From: Bacteroidaceae bacterium
GTDB lineage: Bacteria; Bacteroidota; Bacteroidia; Bacteroidales; Bacteroidaceae
Direction: 5' to 3'
Length of the DNA: 7,858 nt
Assembly (NCBI GenBank): GCA_017472905.1
Contig: JAFUNW010000129.1
Span: 1-7,858 of the forward strand
The notes under the pieces: model-generated
Database searches by the model: none
The model's input: the letters and a program-made list of their open reading frames with translations, nothing else
What the model was told of the DNA's origin: nothing
Part shown: positions 6,562 through 7,858 of the stretch, piece after piece
Layout of the letters: each line of letters starts with the position of its first letter
How positions within the stretch are numbered: position 1 is the first letter of the stretch
Position numbers and translations under genes: made by a program

Positions 6562-7506
6562 ATGAAAAGAATCCTTGTCAGCGGCGGAGCCGGCTTTATC
6601 GGCTCTCACTTATGTACCAGATTGGTAGAGGCAGGTCATGACGTGATTTGCCTGGACAATTACTATACCGGAAGCAAAGAAAACGTGTGGCATCTCATCG
6701 GGAAACCCAACTTCGAGTTGGTGCGCCACGACATCGTAAACCCTTATTGGGCAGAGGTGGACGAAATCTACAACCTGGCTTGTCCGGCAAGCCCCATACA
6801 CTATCAGCACGACCCGATACAGACGACCAAAACAGCCGTTGTCGGCTCGCTCAACATGCTCGGATTGGCCAAGCGGACCAATGCCAAAATATTGCAAGCA
6901 TCGACCAGCGAAGTGTATGGCGACCCCGTACTCCATCCACAACCCGAAAGCTATTGGGGAAACGTCAATCCGGTAGGTGTGCGAAGCTGTTACGATGAGG
7001 GAAAACGGTGTGCCGAAACCCTCTTCATGGACTACCATCGCAGACACGGTGTCCGCGTAAAGATTATCCGTATCTTCAATACCTACGGGCCTCGCATGCT
7101 GGCGCATGACGGACGGGTCGTATCCAACTTTGTGGTACAGGCTCTCAAGAACGAGCCGCTCACTATCTACGGAGACGGACACCAGACCCGCAGTTTTCAA
7201 TACGTGGACGACCTCGTGGAGGGAATGATACGCATGATGGAGCAGACGCCCGATGACTTCCTCGGACCCATCAACATCGGAAATCCCGGAGAGTTCACCA
7301 TGCTCGAACTGGCGGAAAAGGTGATTCGACTGACCGGCTCCAAGTCGGAAATCATATTCGAACCTCTGCCACACGATGACCCGAGACAGAGAAAGCCGGA
7401 CATCACCCTCGCCAAGAAAATGCTCCGTTGGGAGCCGACCGTACAGCTTGAAGAGGGACTCGAAAAGATGATTGAATATTTCCGAAGCATCATCGACAAA
7501 ATTTGA
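6562..7506 (+). CDS. UDP-glucuronate decarboxylase (UDP-xylose synthase)
   Basis: A 314-residue extended short-chain dehydrogenase. The family oxidises UDP-glucuronate at C4, decarboxylates it and reduces the product to UDP-xylose with tightly bound NAD. The Rossmann motif GGAGFIGSH (8-16) and Asp32 (LDNYYTG) bind NAD. STSEVYGDP (114-122) carries the Ser/Thr and Glu117 of the active site. The catalytic pair Tyr144/Lys148 sits in CYDEGKRCAE, the signature that separates this family from dTDP-glucose dehydratases and UDP-glucose epimerases. RIFNTYGPRM (170-179), GDGHQTRSFQYVDD (204-217) and the substrate-binding RQRKPD (275-280) follow. There is no N-terminal membrane segment, so it is a cytosolic form. 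No UDP-glucose dehydrogenase, the enzyme that makes its substrate, lies in the window. UDP-xylose would serve surface glycan or capsule synthesis. AAGG directly abuts the ATG. Confidence 0.95.
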   Translation: MKRILVSGGAGFIGSHLCTRLVEAGHDVICLDNYYTGSKENVWHLIGKPNFELVRHDIVNPYWAEVDEIYNLACPASPIHYQHDPIQTTKTAVVGSLNMLGLAKRTNAKILQASTSEVYGDPVLHPQPESYWGNVNPVGVRSCYDEGKRCAETLFMDYHRRHGVRVKIIRIFNTYGPRMLAHDGRVVSNFVVQALKNEPLTIYGDGHQTRSFQYVDDLVEGMIRMMEQTPDDFLGPINIGNPGEFTMLELAEKVIRLTGSKSEIIFEPLPHDDPRQRKPDITLAKKMLRWEPTVQLEEGLEKMIEYFRSIIDKI

Positions 7507-7536
7507 TGGAGGAGGGGAGTAACATGGAGATATTTC

Positions 7537-7775
7537 TTAGGAGTTAAAGGAGTTAGCACTTCGCTTCGCTCGTTAGGAGTTAAAGGAGTTAGCGCTTCGC
7601 TAGAAGTTAGCGTTTCGCTTCGCTCATTAGGAGAAGTTCCCTTGAGCGATAGCGAAAAAAAGCCAAATGTTTTGCATACATGAAGGCTAAACTATTGGCT
7701 GGCAGGCTTGCCTGCGATAACTCCTCTAACTGCTAACGAATTTAACTCCACAACGAGCAAAGCGACTATCTCCCG
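7537..7775. repeat. Intergenic inverted-repeat element, copy 3 (largest)
   Basis: This occupies most of the 314 bases between the decarboxylase stop and the next start. A 21-base direct repeat (7537-7557 and 7573-7593, made of two AGGAGTTA-type units) alternates with CGCTTCGCTC motifs (7562-7571, 7616-7625). The block 7561-7584 is the near-perfect inverse of 7741-7765, with one substitution and a one-base length difference. The centre holds AGCCAAATGTTTTGC (7661-7675) and TAAACTATTGGCT (7688-7700), matching the core of copy 2, and a small palindrome GCAGGC-TT-GCCTGC (7702-7715). The segment 7714-7733 matches copy 1 at 18 of 20 bases. I see no open reading frame, promoter consensus or stem-plus-T-run terminator in this gap. 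Confidence 0.85.
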
Positions 7776-7820
7776 CAAGAAAACAAAACCCATATTAACC
7801 TGAAAATAGAAAAAACTGAA

Positions 7821-7858
7821 ATGGAAGAAACGAATCAAGAGAAACAACAACCGTTAGT
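7821..7858 (+). CDS. Unknown protein, first 12 codons (runs off right edge)
   Basis: An ATG at 7821 opens a frame reading MEETNQEKQQPL to the window edge. The N-terminus is hydrophilic and charged, with no signal peptide visible so far. It is preceded by an A-rich stretch (7801-7820), a common Bacteroidales translation-start context, but by no clear Shine-Dalgarno sequence or TAnnTTTG box. It runs in the same direction as the decarboxylase gene and may be reached by transcription through the repeat element. With 12 codons no function can be assigned, and even the existence of the gene is an inference. Confidence 0.5.
   Translation, partial: MEETNQEKQQPL

Noticed and set aside
6420..6641. 73-codon open frame reading through the decarboxylase leader into the gene in another frame
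   Set aside because: It begins upstream of the predicted transcription start and overlaps the decarboxylase coding region out of frame. There is no protein-like motif.
7537..7593. Two 21-base direct repeats with a 36-base period, considered as a minimal CRISPR array
   Set aside because: The interval between repeats is only 15 bases and is itself made of the CTTCGCT motif found elsewhere in the element. There are no cas genes, and the repeats are part of an inverted-repeat structure.

Overview
The window looks like chromosomal DNA of a Bacteroidales bacterium (Bacteroides/Phocaeicola type). Three upstream regions carry an exact TAnnTTTG -7 box, the Bacteroidota sigma factor consensus, and a fourth matches it 7/8. 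Most starts lack a strong Shine-Dalgarno sequence, and the proteins read as Bacteroidales housekeeping enzymes. No phage, transposase, CRISPR array, tRNA or rRNA was seen.

Minus strand, right to left: thiD (HMP/HMP-P kinase, thiamine synthesis), fabD (malonyl-CoA:ACP transacylase, fatty acid synthesis) with its own promoter and a long hairpin terminator, a cytoplasmic GH13 alpha-amylase-family enzyme, then a two-component pair (OmpR/PhoB-type regulator followed by a membrane histidine kinase) closed by a compact terminator. Beyond that lie a promoter and the first 21 codons of an exported protein that runs off the left edge. Plus strand: a UDP-glucuronate decarboxylase (UDP-xylose synthase) gene, divergent from thiD, with a structured leader, then the first 12 codons of another gene at the right edge. 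The genes serve unrelated pathways (cofactor, lipid, glycan, signalling). Only the regulator-kinase pair is clearly one operon.

The part not explained by ordinary annotation is a family of complex intergenic repeats. It fills three same-direction gaps: amylase to regulator, fabD to amylase, and decarboxylase to the next gene. Each copy has purine-rich AGGAGTTA/GGAGATA units on one arm and their complement on the other. All three carry versions of a GCTTCGCTC motif, and two share a GCC(A/G)AATG...AACTATTGGC core. Read along the flanking genes' transcription, a purine-rich arm comes first in all three. I do not recognise a named family. This is the best candidate for something undescribed; the genes themselves are ordinary.
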